Assembly: GCA_035283185.1 (NCBI GenBank)
Contig: DATEUJ010000211.1
Coordinates: 1-64,000 of the forward strand
DNA: 64,000 nt
From: DASSFZ01 sp035283185
GTDB lineage: Bacteria; Chloroflexota; Anaerolineae; Fen-1058
Direction: 5' to 3'
In this document: positions 23,324 through 30,927 of the stretch, piece after piece
How positions within the stretch are numbered: position 1 is the stretch's first letter
How the letters are laid out: every line of letters starts with the position of its first letter
Notes under the pieces: model-generated
Database searches by the model: none
Told to the model about the DNA's origin: nothing
Seen by the model: only the letters and a program-made list of their open reading frames with translations
Program-made: the position numbers and the translations under genes

Positions 23324-24277
23324 ATGCCCATCAGCGCGGACAAACCACTCCAGTGGAAGGCAGACGTGGCCGCGTCGGTCGATCTCTACAACGACTGGTT
23401 TATGCGTTTTGGGCCGAAGGCGTATCGGGATACACGGGCGAAGACAACTGAGCGCGTGCAGAAAGCCATTCAGCTGACTGACGAACTGACCGTACTCGGC
23501 CCGGAGATTCTGAAAGCTCATCCTTCGATATTGCCGGTCTTGCGCATGTCCACTGCACCGCCCCTAGCCAGGGACAGGCTGGCGGGGTTAGCTTATGTCA
23601 GTAGACACCTGATTCAATCTATGGAGGATGATGGCCAGCTTCCCCCGCGTATGCGCGAAGAGGAGCTTGCCTCGCAATTGCAGTCGATCGCCAGGGTCTT
23701 GATCAGACTCCTTGACCAGGATCTCTTTCCGTGGCTTGAGCAGAAGACTTTCCCGACAAAAATCGAACGTTATCGCGCATCGACTGTCGTGGCCGATCGC
23801 TTGTGCGGCGCTATTTCTGACCCGATCATCCGTAACGCGCAGGAGCAGCGGCAGCTGAATCTCATCGCCAGGTATTTGCGGAAGCGCGGGTATGCCCAAG
23901 TATCCGGCGGAACAGCGAAGGTGTTTACGGGTTTGCCTATGGGCACTTTCGCTTTTCGAATGAATGTCACAGCCGGCGTCGAACGAACCGTCAATGTTCC
24001 AGTCGATGTCGTCATTCAACCGCACCAACCTCATCCGAGTGGCTTTCCCATCCTCATTGAAGCGAAATCGGCGGGCGATTTCGCCAACACCAACAAGCGG
24101 CGCAAAGAAGAGGCAACCAAAGTGAAGCAGTTGCGGGGACGCTACGGAGACAGCCTTCCCTACCTGTTGTTCCTGTGTGGCTATTTTGACGCCGGGTATC
24201 TCGGATACGAAGCGGCAGAGGGAATCGACTGGGTTTGGGAGCATCGCATCGAGGATCTAGAGTTGGCTGGAGTATGA
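23324..24277 (+). CDS. Type II restriction endonuclease, XamI family
   Basis: The 317-residue protein matches the XamI family: WKADVAASVDLYNDWFMRFG, RMSTAPPLARDRLAGLAYVS, STVVADRLCGAISDPIIRNA and the catalytic-type core PILIEAKSAGDFANTNKRRK, a PD..(D/E)xK arrangement with Glu-Ala-Lys. XamI cuts GTCGAC. RBS GAGAGG precedes the ATG. The stop overlaps the methyltransferase start by four bases. The module has visibly lower G+C than its neighbours and looks acquired. Confidence 0.88.
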   Translation: MPISADKPLQWKADVAASVDLYNDWFMRFGPKAYRDTRAKTTERVQKAIQLTDELTVLGPEILKAHPSILPVLRMSTAPPLARDRLAGLAYVSRHLIQSMEDDGQLPPRMREEELASQLQSIARVLIRLLDQDLFPWLEQKTFPTKIERYRASTVVADRLCGAISDPIIRNAQEQRQLNLIARYLRKRGYAQVSGGTAKVFTGLPMGTFAFRMNVTAGVERTVNVPVDVVIQPHQPHPSGFPILIEAKSAGDFANTNKRRKEEATKVKQLRGRYGDSLPYLLFLCGYFDAGYLGYEAAEGIDWVWEHRIEDLELAGV

Positions 24278-25911
24278 CACGAAAAGACCTGCAACAGATC
24301 GAACTCGAGCGTCAAGCGGAGCAGGCCCGATTAGACGGCCTCAAGACCGCGATGCAGCGAAACGAGATGGGGCAGTATGCTACCCCGTTCCCGCTTGCGC
24401 TGAAGATCATGCAATTTGTGAGGGACAATTGGCTCACGGCTGCTAAGGACATCCGCTTCCTTGATCCGGCTGTCGGTACTGGCGCTTTCGTTTCGGCTCT
24501 GCTTCACGCATTCGATCGAAAGCACCTCCGAAGTATTACGGGCATCGAACTCGATCCTCAGATCGCGTCCGCCGCCGACAAACTCTGGAGTAAGTGGGGA
24601 CTTAAGGTGATCGAGGCCGACTTTACGCGGCTGCCATTTCCTGCTTCGCCCGATGCCAATTTTCTCGTCGCGAACCCTCCGTACGTGCGCCACCATCATC
24701 TCGATCGGGAAGCGAAGCCATATCTACAGCAAAAAGCACAAGTTTCTGTCGGCTTAAAGGTCAACGGCCTGGCCGGCCTTTACTGCTACTTCTTGTTGAT
24801 AGCCCATCGCTGGTTGGCGGACGATGGAATTGGCGTATGGCTTATTCCCTCCGAGTTCATGGACGTTAACTATGGAAAGGCCATCAAACGCTACTTAACC
24901 GAGCAGGTCACTTTGCACCACGTTCACCGCTTCGATCCGGAAGATGTCCAGTTTGACGATGCTCTGGTTTCCTCGACGGTGCTGATCTTCCAGAAGCGCA
25001 TACCTTCAGCCCAACATGAGGCGATATTCTCTGTAGGCAGCGAGCTCCGCACGCCCCGCCGATCAAAACATATTCGCCAACAGCAACTTGCAGATGTGAG
25101 CAAGTGGACATCGTTGCCGGACATGCCACTACGCTACGTAACTCGCAACGTTGAGAGACTCAACGCGACAATCTGTATCGGGGATTTGTTCGACATTCGG
25201 CGTGGTTTGGCAACCGGCGCGAACGAGTTTTTCATCTTGACGCGGCAACTAGCCCGTGAAAAAGGACTACCCGATCGGTTTCTGCGACCGATCTTACCGA
25301 GCCCCAGATACTTAACTGATGACGTGATTCTTGCTGGCTCGGATGGTTATCCTGTGATCGAGCCACTCTTGGTTTTACTAGACTGCAATCTCGCCGAGAG
25401 TGAGATTAGGTATTTCCCCCCCTTGCGAGTTTATTTAGAGGAAGGCAAATCGCGCGGCTTCGCAGATCGATACATCCCTAGCCATCGGTCGCCGTGGTAT
25501 AAACAGGAGTTCCGACCGGCAGCGCCTATTGTGTGCAGTTATATGTCGCGCGGCCGATCGGGCACGTCGGGAATCCGATTCTTCCGCAACTACTCTCAGG
25601 CTACCGCGCCGAATGTCTATTTGATGCTATACCCTTCACGGGCGATACAACGGGCAGTCGAAGAGGACCCCCACCTTCTTGATAGTCTGTTTGAGCTGCT
25701 CAAGCGTGCGAGTCAGGAGCATCTCTTGTACGAAGGCCGCACCTACGGCGGCGGCCTTAACAAGATCGAGCCTAATGAACTGGCTCGCGTACCCTTGCCG
25801 AATGACCCAATCCTTGAACACATCGGCTCGAAGCCTCGACAGTTCGTCCTTCTTGAAAAGAAACAAACGCTTCTTGCCAAGGGAGAGCATGCGCGCGGTC
25901 GACGTCATTGA
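24274..25911 (+). CDS. N6-adenine DNA methyltransferase of the XamI-type system
   Basis: The 545-residue protein has LDPAVGTGAFVSALLHAFDR (SAM motif I, near residues 63-82) and VANPPYVRHHHL (motif IV, NPPY), typical of Eco57I-like N6-adenine enzymes. A target-recognition region follows, with the C-terminal helper domain around RTYGGGLNKIEPNELARVPL. It starts at ATG 24274, overlapping the endonuclease. The last ~8 codons overlap the start of the nucleoside phosphorylase gene (25889), so the native end may have been replaced on insertion. It protects host GTCGAC sites, which are frequent here. Confidence 0.88.
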   Translation: MTRKDLQQIELERQAEQARLDGLKTAMQRNEMGQYATPFPLALKIMQFVRDNWLTAAKDIRFLDPAVGTGAFVSALLHAFDRKHLRSITGIELDPQIASAADKLWSKWGLKVIEADFTRLPFPASPDANFLVANPPYVRHHHLDREAKPYLQQKAQVSVGLKVNGLAGLYCYFLLIAHRWLADDGIGVWLIPSEFMDVNYGKAIKRYLTEQVTLHHVHRFDPEDVQFDDALVSSTVLIFQKRIPSAQHEAIFSVGSELRTPRRSKHIRQQQLADVSKWTSLPDMPLRYVTRNVERLNATICIGDLFDIRRGLATGANEFFILTRQLAREKGLPDRFLRPILPSPRYLTDDVILAGSDGYPVIEPLLVLLDCNLAESEIRYFPPLRVYLEEGKSRGFADRYIPSHRSPWYKQEFRPAAPIVCSYMSRGRSGTSGIRFFRNYSQATAPNVYLMLYPSRAIQRAVEEDPHLLDSLFELLKRASQEHLLYEGRTYGGGLNKIEPNELARVPLPNDPILEHIGSKPRQFVLLEKKQTLLAKGEHARGRRH

Positions 25912-27193
25912 AAAGAAACGTGACGGCCATGAGCTGACCCGCGAGGAGATCGACTTCTTCGTGCAAGGCTACACGCGCGGCGACATTCCCGACTACCAGG
26001 CAGCCGCCTGGTGCATGGCGGTGCTGCTGCGCGGGATGACCGCCCGCGAGACGACCGATCTGACGCTGGCGATGGCGCGCTCCGGCAAGACGCTCGACCT
26101 GCACGACATCGCGCCGTTCGTCGTCGACAAGCATTCGAGCGGCGGCGTCGGCGACAAGGTGAGCCTAGTCGTCGCGCCCCTGGTCGCGTCGAGTGGGCTG
26201 CCGGTCGGCAAGATGAGCGGGCGCGGCCTGTCGTTCTCCGGCGGCACGCTCGACAAGCTGGAATCGATCCCGGGCTTTCGCACGAACCTGAGTGAAGACG
26301 AGTTTCGCGCGCAGCTCAAACGCGCCGGCATCGTGCTCACCGGCCAATCCGTCGATCTGGCGCCTGCCGACGGCAAGTTCTATGCGCTTCGCGACGTGAC
26401 GGGCACGGTCCCGTCGCTGCCGCTGATCGCCGCGAGCATCATGAGCAAGAAGATCGCAGGCGGCGCGGACGGCATCGTGCTGGACGTGAAGTGTGGGTCC
26501 GGCGCGTTCATGAAGACCGAGGCCGACGCGCGCGTCCTTGCGGGCATCATGGTCGACATCGGCAAGCTGCTGGGGCGGCGCACCGTCGCGCTGATCAGCG
26601 ACATGAATCAGCCGCTGGGCAGCGCGGTGGGCAACGCGCTCGAGCTGCGGGAAGCGATCGAGACGCTGCGTGGTCACGGCCCCGGCGATTTCGCCGAGCA
26701 TTGCCTGACCGTCGCCGCACACATGCTGCGCCTCGGCTCGAAAGCGGCGTCGGTTGAAGAAGGCCGCGTGCTGGCCGGGTCGCTCATTCGCGACGGGCGC
26801 GCCTGGCGAAAGTTCGTCGAGCTGGTGGAGGTGCAGGGTGGCGACACGTCGATCGTAGAGCAGCCCGACCGTTTGCCGCGCGCCTCGATCGCGCACGACG
26901 TGCTATCTCCGCGCGGCGGGTATGTCGCGCGTGCCGACGCGCTCGAAATCGGTCTGTCGGCGGTCGTGCTGGGCGCCGGGCGCGAAAAGAAAGGCGATCC
27001 GATCGACCACGCCGTCGGCGTCGAGGTTCACGTGAAGGTCGGGGATCGAATCGAGCCGGGCGCGCGTCTGTTCACCGTCCACGCCAATGACGAACACAGG
27101 CGCGTGGAGGCGGAGACGCGATTGCTTGGCGCTGTGACGTTCAGCGACGTGCCGGTCGATCCACTGCCGTTGTTTTACGGTGTGATTGAATAG
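25889..27193 (+). CDS. Pyrimidine-nucleoside (thymidine) phosphorylase
   Basis: The 434-residue protein starts MRAVDVIEKKRDGHELTREE at 25889. It has the phosphate loop DKHSSGGVGDKVSLVVAPLV, the signature SGRGLSFSGGTLDKLESIPG, and a C-terminal PYNP domain (GVEVHVKVGDRIEPGARLF). It splits pyrimidine nucleosides with phosphate into base and pentose-1-phosphate for salvage. The longer frame back to 25679 reads methyltransferase DNA in the wrong frame. It overlaps that gene by 23 bases although the two have no functional link. Confidence 0.93.
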   Translation: MRAVDVIEKKRDGHELTREEIDFFVQGYTRGDIPDYQAAAWCMAVLLRGMTARETTDLTLAMARSGKTLDLHDIAPFVVDKHSSGGVGDKVSLVVAPLVASSGLPVGKMSGRGLSFSGGTLDKLESIPGFRTNLSEDEFRAQLKRAGIVLTGQSVDLAPADGKFYALRDVTGTVPSLPLIAASIMSKKIAGGADGIVLDVKCGSGAFMKTEADARVLAGIMVDIGKLLGRRTVALISDMNQPLGSAVGNALELREAIETLRGHGPGDFAEHCLTVAAHMLRLGSKAASVEEGRVLAGSLIRDGRAWRKFVELVEVQGGDTSIVEQPDRLPRASIAHDVLSPRGGYVARADALEIGLSAVVLGAGREKKGDPIDHAVGVEVHVKVGDRIEPGARLFTVHANDEHRRVEAETRLLGAVTFSDVPVDPLPLFYGVIE

Positions 27194-27210
27194 ACAGTTC
27201 GGAGACTAAC

Positions 27211-27351
27211 ATGAACCCCTATGTCGTGGCTGGAGCGGTGGTGCTGTTTGCCGCGATTGCCTGGTACGTGTTCACCTCACGCCGTATGCTGGCGAAACTG
27301 CCGCCGCTGAAAAAGAAGTCGCCGAGCGAAGAGGCCAGGAAGAAAAAGTAA
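27211..27351 (+). CDS. Small single-span membrane protein
   Basis: The 46-residue protein starts at ATG 27211 with GGAG eight bases before. A membrane helix covers residues 4-21 (YVVAGAVVLFAAIAWYVF) and a very basic tail follows (RRMLAKLPPLKKK, ending EEARKKK). It lies 17 bases after the phosphorylase stop and is probably co-transcribed. It is too short for usual gene finders, but the RBS, hydrophobic run and tail speak for a real gene. The function is unknown. Confidence 0.55.
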   Translation: MNPYVVAGAVVLFAAIAWYVFTSRRMLAKLPPLKKKSPSEEARKKK

Positions 27352-27405
27352 AGCGTCTGTCGTATATCTTGCACAATAGCTGGGGGAGGCAGGGATGATG
27401 AAGGC

Positions 27406-27435
27406 AAAACGAAAGCAGGGCGGTGAAGCCCTGCT
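27406..27435 (-). terminator. Intrinsic terminator of the protease gene
   Basis: Arms AGCAGGGC and GCCCTGCT with a six-base loop are followed on the minus strand by TTTCGTTTT. It lies ~30 bases after the protease stop and may also serve the plus-strand gene that ends at 27351. Confidence 0.75.
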
Positions 27436-27465
27436 TGAGTGTGATCGGCCTTGAGGTCGTTCGAA

Positions 27466-28302
27466 CTACGGCAGTGAAACGAACGGGCCAAGGAACGCTC
27501 TGGCCGAGAGCGTATCGAGCCGGTAGATCACGTTGGTTGCCAGGCACATCGCGTCGCCGGTGACCGTGATCCCTGCGACAACGTTGGTCTCGCTGCCACC
27601 CGCGCCGAGGAAGTTCGGTCCGCCCGAATCCCCGAAGCAGGTGCCGCCGTCGCCGGTCGCATTGTTTTGAGAGAGCCGCAGCCAGGAGCTGTTGAGGGCA
27701 TCGAACTCCGAGACAGATCGCCACCGTTTACCGTCGAAGGGGAACGTCGGCGGGCCGCCGCCTATCTCCGGCTGATGAGTACCGTAACCGACGGCGGTGA
27801 ATCGCTGACCCTTGAGGCCGTTCTTCTTCGCCAGTTGGTCGAAGAGACCTTCCGTTGGAAGGGCGGCGGGTTGGATCCCCGGATATACGCTGGCCGCGTG
27901 CACGTCGAGCACAATGACGGCAATGTCGTGGGGGTCAGAGAACCCACCGGGTCCCGAAAAGCCGAATTCGGGGTGTGTGTGCATCGTGCCCTGGATGAGC
28001 GTCGTCGTAGGCGTCACCGGGTCAACGTCCTGATCGAAGCTGACCCACACTTGATTGTCCGGAATACCGCGCGACTGAAGGGATGCCGTACAGTGGGATG
28101 CAGTCAGGAAGACCGTCGGCGCGATGAGTGTGCCGGAGCAGAATTCCTCCTTCACGCCCGGTACTCGCCACTCCGCGATCAGGGCGCCGACGTTCGGATG
28201 GCCGTTGCCGTCAGGTTCGCCATAGGTGATCGCCCCGGCCGGCATGACTGCGAGCATCAAGACCACCACGAGTGCAGCAATGGCAATGACGCTTCTGCGC
28301 AT
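27466..28302 (-). CDS. Secreted trypsin-like serine protease (S1)
   Basis: The 278-residue protein starts at ATG 28302 behind GGAGGAGG. The signal peptide covers residues 1-24 (IAIAALVVVLMLAVMPAGA). The catalytic triad is clear: His 70 in LTASHC, Asp 126 in HDIAVI, Ser 226 in CFGDSGGP. Cys pairs suggest disulfides and export. The S1 specificity pocket was not resolved. It is monocistronic with its own terminator. Confidence 0.92.
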   Translation of the reverse strand: MRRSVIAIAALVVVLMLAVMPAGAITYGEPDGNGHPNVGALIAEWRVPGVKEEFCSGTLIAPTVFLTASHCTASLQSRGIPDNQVWVSFDQDVDPVTPTTTLIQGTMHTHPEFGFSGPGGFSDPHDIAVIVLDVHAASVYPGIQPAALPTEGLFDQLAKKNGLKGQRFTAVGYGTHQPEIGGGPPTFPFDGKRWRSVSEFDALNSSWLRLSQNNATGDGGTCFGDSGGPNFLGAGGSETNVVAGITVTGDAMCLATNVIYRLDTLSARAFLGPFVSLP

Positions 28303-28393
28303 AGTTTCCTCCTCCATCGAAAAATGAGTGAGCTGATCACATTATATGCTAACAAGTGCCGAGTGTGCGTTAGAATTGGTTAGAGTTTTCGCC

Positions 28394-29194
28394 TTATCGG
28401 ATCAACTCTGGCTCACGATCTTTGCTATAACGATACGTATACATCTTCATCTGGGTTCGATTGCCTTCCGCGTCGAACCGATACACCCCACCCAGGCCCG
28501 TGAAGTCTGACTCCGCCAGCGCGCGCGCCATCCCACCCTGCGACGGCTTGCCCTCGGCCTGGATGTTTCTCCCCAGCGCGTCGAACAGCAGAACCATCGC
28601 GTCGTAGGTCTGGAGCGCGATGGGACCGGCTCGCGTGCCGTCGATCGGGATGGCATTGTAGGCTTCTACGAAAGCGGCTGCTTCCGGCGCGTCGGCGGGA
28701 TGCGGGACCGTCCCGACGAAGAGGAATGATGCGGGATCGGAAGACGAGAGGGGTGTCGTGATCGGCGGCGTGAGCGCGAAGGCATCGCGACAGACGCCCG
28801 TTCGAACAGGCTCGACGGCGAGGAGAGGTAATCGCTCCGCGCAGTAATGCCCGATCGCCGCGCCGGTCGTCTCAGGCCGGTAATGGCCGATGACGGCGAT
28901 CACCTGCGGATCGATCGCCATCTTTCGCGCCTGCTCGACGGCCATTGCCGGATCGCCGCCGTCGTCGAGCGCGAACAGCTCGACGCGGTAGCCGCCGATT
29001 CCACCGGCGGCGTTGATCTCACGGATCGCCAGGCGTGCGGCGTAGATCGCCTCGTAGCCGATGGCGCGGTAGCGGCCCTCGAACGGCGCAGCCAGGCCGA
29101 TCTTGACGACCGGCGCGGTAGAACCAGTGGAGCAGGCCGCCAGCGCAAGTGTGAGGAAAGCGAAAAGCGAGTGGTATAACTTCGCTCGTCTCAA
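28394..29194 (-). CDS. Lipoprotein, periplasmic branched-chain-amino-acid-binding-like protein
   Basis: The protein has 266 residues if started at TTG 29194 (RRAKLYHSLFAFL..); a longer frame to 29236 reads repeat-like DNA. The lipobox LAACS follows the signal helix (FAFLTLALAAC). Domain: VVKIGLAAPFEGRYRAIGYE, AIYAARLAIREINAAGGIGG, VIAVIGHYRPETTGAAIGHY, as in Peripla_BP_6 proteins (LivJ type). It is shorter than the usual ~370 residues: the stretch after SFLFVGTVPHPADAP joins directly to the C-terminal part. No permease or ATPase genes are adjacent, so it may be a lone sensor or a remnant. Confidence 0.75.
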   Translation of the reverse strand: MRRAKLYHSLFAFLTLALAACSTGSTAPVVKIGLAAPFEGRYRAIGYEAIYAARLAIREINAAGGIGGYRVELFALDDGGDPAMAVEQARKMAIDPQVIAVIGHYRPETTGAAIGHYCAERLPLLAVEPVRTGVCRDAFALTPPITTPLSSSDPASFLFVGTVPHPADAPEAAAFVEAYNAIPIDGTRAGPIALQTYDAMVLLFDALGRNIQAEGKPSQGGMARALAESDFTGLGGVYRFDAEGNRTQMKMYTYRYSKDREPELIR

Positions 29195-29279
29195 GTCAGT
29201 TCCCTGAGTTCCTTCAGTTCCTTCGCAAGGCACCAAGGGAACTCAAGGACCTCAGACTCTACCTCATCGACTCTGACCG

Positions 29280-30407
29280 TCATGGACACTCGTTCGCGGC
29301 GTGCTCTTCGAGCATGCGGGCGAACTGGTGGGTGCCGTCTCGGCTGCACGACGCCCGAAAGAAGAAGAAATCCTTCTGCTCGGGATAGATCACCGCTTCG
29401 ATCGATCCTCGGCCCGCGCTGGCGATTGGGCCGGGGGGCAGGCCGGGGTTGAGGTACGTGTTGTATAGCGCGACCACGCCCTGATAATCTTCCAGCGTCA
29501 ATTGAGGCCACCAGTTACCCGGCTCGCGGCCCTGTCCCAGCGCGTACTGGATTGTGGGATCGGCGTCAAGCGCCATGCCCTGCGCCAGCCGGTTCAGGTA
29601 TACGCCTGCGATCAAGGGGCGCTCTTCCGCGACGACCGCTTCGCGCTCGACGATCGAGGCCAATCGGATCACGTCCCACAGGCTGCGGCCGGACGCCTGC
29701 GCGTCGGCACGCATTTGCGCCGTGACCTGGGCGTCCAGGTTATGCAGCATGCGCGCGATGACGTCGCGCGCGTCCGTTTCGAGCGGCAGGCGGTACGTGT
29801 CGGGAAACAGATAGCCTTCCAGCGATCCGCCTTCAGGGATGTCCGACAAGAACGAGAATTGTGACTTCCACAGCGAAGCATCGCTCGCCAGCAGCAAGAA
29901 TTCGTTCGCGTCGATCTGCGGAATTTGCGAAGCGACGATTTGCGCCACTTCCTCGAGCCGCTTGCCTTCCGGCACCGTGAGCGTCAGCTCTTCGCGCCGG
30001 CCCTCTTGAAGCGCTTGCGCAAGCTGAGGGATCGTCATCGCCTTGTTCAGGGTGAAGCTGCCGGCCTCGATGCCCTGGTCGAGCCGGTTGTACTGGAGGT
30101 AACGCCGGAATAGCTCCGTGTCGCCGATCAAGCCGGCCTGCGCCAATCGGTTGGCGATAGCATTCAGGCTCTCACCGGCCTCGATCTCGAACTCAATCGG
30201 CGCCGGGTCGCTGCCGGCGGGCTGCTCCAGCTTCTCCTGGTTGGCGCTGAGGTACGCGGCGATCAGCGCATCCTGCACGTCTTCCGGCGCCTCGAGCTGG
30301 AGATCGGTCATGCCGCTGCGCAGGCGCTGATAAACGATGACGCCCGCCGCGGCAAGCACGGCGAGTGTGATCGAGAAGATGATGAGCGATCGTGCCCGGC
30401 GCTTCAA
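29280..30407 (-). CDS. mltG: Endolytic murein transglycosylase
   Basis: The 375-residue protein has a membrane anchor at residues 7-27 (SLIIFSITLAVLAAAGVIVY), a LysM-like region (IEAGESLNAIANRLAQAGLI) and the YceG domain with catalytic Glu 254 in LASIVEREAV and the NTYLNPGLPPGPIASAG signature. It cuts nascent glycan strands and sets their length. It follows ruvX by 36 bases in the alaS operon. Normal length. Confidence 0.94.
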   Translation of the reverse strand: MKRRARSLIIFSITLAVLAAAGVIVYQRLRSGMTDLQLEAPEDVQDALIAAYLSANQEKLEQPAGSDPAPIEFEIEAGESLNAIANRLAQAGLIGDTELFRRYLQYNRLDQGIEAGSFTLNKAMTIPQLAQALQEGRREELTLTVPEGKRLEEVAQIVASQIPQIDANEFLLLASDASLWKSQFSFLSDIPEGGSLEGYLFPDTYRLPLETDARDVIARMLHNLDAQVTAQMRADAQASGRSLWDVIRLASIVEREAVVAEERPLIAGVYLNRLAQGMALDADPTIQYALGQGREPGNWWPQLTLEDYQGVVALYNTYLNPGLPPGPIASAGRGSIEAVIYPEQKDFFFFRASCSRDGTHQFARMLEEHAANECP

Positions 30408-30443
30408 TGGGATGGCTCCTTTTGTCCTTCGGCCGCGCTCCGC

Positions 30444-30911
30444 TCAGGATTGGACGCGCCGCTGGTCGAGATAATCCTGCAGGATGATCGCCGCCGCCGC
30501 CGCGTCGACACGCTGCGCCGCGCTCCTTCGACCCCCGCTCCGCGCTCCCTTGAGCCTTTGGAGTTTGAAGTTTGGGGTTTGAAGTTTTCGGCCCAGGCGC
30601 TCCCCGGCCTCGAGCGACGTGTAACGCTCGTCCTGGAACGCGATCGGCGCGCCGATCGCCGCCGACAGCGCTTCGGCGTAGCGGCGCACGCGGGCGGCCT
30701 GCGCCTCCTCGTCGCCTCGCAGCGTGCGCGGCAGGCCGACGATCAGGCGCTCCACGCCGTGCGCCGCGATCAGCTTCGCGATCGATTCGAAATCCTTACG
30801 CTTCGATGTGCGCGCGATCGTCGTCAGCGGGCGGGCCAGCATCTGTGACTCGTCGCTGATCGCCACGCCGATGCGCCTGTCGCCGATGTCCAGAGCCAGC
30901 AAGCGTGCCAT
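30444..30911 (-). CDS. ruvX: Putative pre-16S rRNA nuclease RuvX/YqgF with inserted repeat
   Basis: The 155-residue protein has the RNase-H-like core: ALDIGDRRIGVAISDES at residues 5-21, RLIVGLPRTLRGDEEAQA, FQDERYTSLEA and DAAAAAIILQDYLDQR. Between TSLEAGERLG and DAAAAA, the usual ~10-residue loop is replaced by KLQTPNFKLQRLKGARSGGR, coded by word-like repeat DNA at 30552-30600. The insertion keeps frame and lies in a loop, so the enzyme may still work. Confidence 0.9.
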   Translation of the reverse strand: MARLLALDIGDRRIGVAISDESQMLARPLTTIARTSKRKDFESIAKLIAAHGVERLIVGLPRTLRGDEEAQAARVRRYAEALSAAIGAPIAFQDERYTSLEAGERLGRKLQTPNFKLQRLKGARSGGRRSAAQRVDAAAAAIILQDYLDQRRVQS

Positions 30912-30927
30912 TTCGAGACTCAGTAAT

